A stretch of DNA of 64,000 bases, taken from NCBI GenBank assembly GCA_041538025.1, contig JBGOEV010000001.1:88823-152822 (forward strand), given 5' to 3'. Below, piece after piece: positions 62,477 through 64,000 of the stretch. Origin of the DNA: Thermosaccharophagus gerlachensis. GTDB taxonomy: Bacteria > Armatimonadota > Fervidibacteria > Fervidibacterales > Thermosaccharophagaceae. The notes beneath the pieces are model-generated. The model saw only the letters and a program-made list of their open reading frames with translations. It was not told the DNA's origin and made no database searches. How positions within the stretch are numbered: the stretch's first letter is position 1; every line of letters starts with the position of its first letter. Made by a program: the position numbers and the translations under genes.

Positions 62477-64000
62477 ATGAGTTCTGGCGGAAGGGTTAAG
62501 CCGAGGCTTGGTGAGTTGCTTATTGAAGCGAAAGTGATAACACCACAGCAACTTGAAATGGCTCTTGAGGAGCAAAGGGTGGTCAATAAGCCGCTTGGGA
62601 GTGTGCTTTACGAACTTGGTTTCGTGAAAGATGAAGAAGTCATACTTGATGTGTTGAGCCGTTACTACGGTGTGCGCAAGGTTGACTTAGCCAAGTTCCC
62701 AATTGATGTTGAGGCTGTAAAGCTTTTACCTGCTGAGATTGCGAGGAAGCATTTGGTGATGCCGATAGGCAGGCGTGGCGATAAGCTCATTTTGGCTATG
62801 GCAGATCCGGGGAATGTTATCGCTATTGACGATGTCCGTTCAGCGACGGGGATGGATGTTGAGCCAGTTGTTGTCTCCTACTCGGTTCTCATGCAGCTTA
62901 TCTCTCGTTACTATCCGCTAAGTGGTGAAGTATCAGCGACAGCGATTGGCGAACTTGAAACTATTGCAGAGACACCAGTTATAGATGTGACGAAAGAGAC
63001 AAGAGCAGCACCAACTGTGAGGTTGCTCAACAACCTGCTCTTAAAAGCTATTGAAAGGAACGCAAGCGATATTCACATTGAACCACAGAAAGATAAGGTC
63101 TTAGTCAGGATGCGCATAGACGGTATTTTGCACACCATCACCGAGCTCCCTAAAGGTGCTGAGGCTTCGCTTATCGGGCGGATAAAAGTGCTCTCACATA
63201 TGAACGTGGCTGAGAGGCGTTTACCTCAGGATGGCAGTTTTAGGTTTAAAGCTCGTGGCAAGGATTATCATGTGCGTGTTGCGACATCCCCAACAATTCA
63301 CGGCGAGAAAGCAGTTTTGCGTTTCCTGCGTCCTGAGGAGGAATTGTTTTCTCTTGAATCGCTCGGGATGACACAACAACAACTTAATACATATCTGAAC
63401 TTGCTTCGCCAACCGCACGGTATAATCCTTGTTGTCGGACCAACTGGAAGTGGTAAGACGACAACTTTGTATGCGAGCGTCATGTGGCTGAACGATGGCA
63501 GGCGAAACATAGTTACACTTGAGGAGCCAGTTGAGCAAGAAATACCCGGCATCACACAAATTCAAATGCGCCCAGAGATTGGTTTAACATTCGCATCGTC
63601 GTTGAGGAGTGTCCTCCGTCAAGACCCGGATATCATACTCGTTGGCGAAATAAGGGACAGTGAGACTGCAGAACTTGCTATAAGAGCTGCAATGACAGGT
63701 CACTTGGTTCTCTCAACACTTCACTCAAACACTGCTGCAAGCGCTATACCGAGGTTAAGGGATTTAGGTGTTCAACCTTTCTTGCTCGCTTCGTCCCTAC
63801 TTGGTATAGTTTCGCAAAGGCTTTTGAGGCTTAACTGTCCAAAGTGTATGCAACCGTATTCACCATCTGATGTTGAAGTAAGGGCGATTGGATTAACGCT
63901 CTCCGAAGCAAGTAAATTTAACTTCATGCGTGGAGAAGGATGCTCCTATTGCGACATGACCGGCTACTATGGTAGAGTCGCCATATTTGAGATATTGCCT
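62477..64000 (+). CDS. Second GspE/PilB-like secretion ATPase (3' end outside window)
   Basis: The 508 visible residues show an N-terminal MshEN domain (RLGELLIEAKVITPQQLEMAL), NASDIHIEPQKD, Walker A VGPTGSGKTTT (about residue 321), Walker B DPDIILVGEIRD and the start of a Cys4 knuckle (CPKC, CSYC). It runs to the last base without a stop. It may serve another type IV pilus or type II secretion system. The ATG has GAGGTGATAG upstream. Confidence 0.92.
   Translation, partial: MSSGGRVKPRLGELLIEAKVITPQQLEMALEEQRVVNKPLGSVLYELGFVKDEEVILDVLSRYYGVRKVDLAKFPIDVEAVKLLPAEIARKHLVMPIGRRGDKLILAMADPGNVIAIDDVRSATGMDVEPVVVSYSVLMQLISRYYPLSGEVSATAIGELETIAETPVIDVTKETRAAPTVRLLNNLLLKAIERNASDIHIEPQKDKVLVRMRIDGILHTITELPKGAEASLIGRIKVLSHMNVAERRLPQDGSFRFKARGKDYHVRVATSPTIHGEKAVLRFLRPEEELFSLESLGMTQQQLNTYLNLLRQPHGIILVVGPTGSGKTTTLYASVMWLNDGRRNIVTLEEPVEQEIPGITQIQMRPEIGLTFASSLRSVLRQDPDIILVGEIRDSETAELAIRAAMTGHLVLSTLHSNTAASAIPRLRDLGVQPFLLASSLLGIVSQRLLRLNCPKCMQPYSPSDVEVRAIGLTLSEASKFNFMRGEGCSYCDMTGYYGRVAIFEILP

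Noticed and set aside
1..64000. tRNA or rRNA genes, CRISPR arrays, insertion sequences, phage genes
   Set aside because: Looked for T-loop motifs, regular spaced repeats, transposase motifs and long terminal inverted repeats; none was convincing by eye.

Overview
This window is a stretch of chromosome from a diderm bacterium. The evidence is a type IV pilus assembly set, a GT9 heptosyltransferase-like enzyme, secreted LysM/NlpC-P60 and CsgG-like proteins, and a complete bacterial S10-spc-alpha ribosomal cluster. Coding is dense on both strands, ATG, GTG and TTG starts are all used, and ribosome binding sites are clear (GGAGG or GAGGTG types). Three large DUF6785-like membrane proteins and several sugar-isomerase genes suggest a member of the Armatimonadota/Fervidibacteria neighbourhood. 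That is inference from gene content only. S4, S14, L24 and L36 are all of the zinc-binding (Cys) type and adenylate kinase has a four-Cys lid, which fits but does not prove a thermophilic lifestyle. No rRNA, tRNA, CRISPR array, insertion sequence or prophage was seen.

Layout. 1-4.3 kb: the 3' part of a group-2-like sigma-70 factor, a nitrilase-family hydrolase, a 76-residue zinc-ribbon protein, a stand-alone long-form hisG and a TPR protein. 4.4-8.6 kb: the motor and platform genes pilB, pilT and pilC. A second, incomplete PilB/GspE-like ATPase closes the window at 62.5-64 kb. 8.6-19.1 kb: GT9 glycosyltransferase, GNAT acetyltransferase, a CsgG/FlgT-like exported protein, a domain-permuted CoA-dehydratase-activase-like protein, a Gfo/Idh/MocA-like oxidoreductase, an ArsA/Get3 ATPase, L-rhamnose isomerase and a sugar-phosphate isomerase/epimerase. 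19.1-42.1 kb: a long co-directional translation cluster (rpsL-rpsG-fusA-[S10-spc-alpha]-truA-rplM-rpsI). 42.2-44.3 kb: a LysM/SH3/NlpC-P60 hydrolase and a DUF169 protein. 44.4-47.7 kb: argC-argJ-argB. 47.7-56.9 kb, minus strand: a tetraheme cytochrome, a Tat-exported TIM-barrel protein and three DUF6785-like paralogues, with argH between the first two. 57-62.4 kb: an exported bifunctional-nuclease-domain protein, a 29-residue membrane peptide, and a MoxR-DUF58-transglutaminase operon.

The most unusual observations are in the translation cluster. (1) About 150 bp upstream of rpsL, an intrinsic terminator competes with a longer upstream helix that captures its 5' arm, so the str operon seems to have an attenuator or structured leader RNA. 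(2) An EF-G paralogue with altered G motifs (DTPGG and TKMD instead of DTPGH and NKxD) sits between rpsQ and rplN, inside the spc operon. (3) tuf is absent from its usual place after fusA. (4) rpmD starts about 120 bp inside rpsE in another frame, and S5 has a matching extra C-terminal tail. Outside the cluster, the argC leader carries a terminator-like hairpin, and a palindrome overlaps the promoter of the exported DUF151 protein. The domain-swapped activase and the argH/DUF6785 interleaving also deserve a second look.
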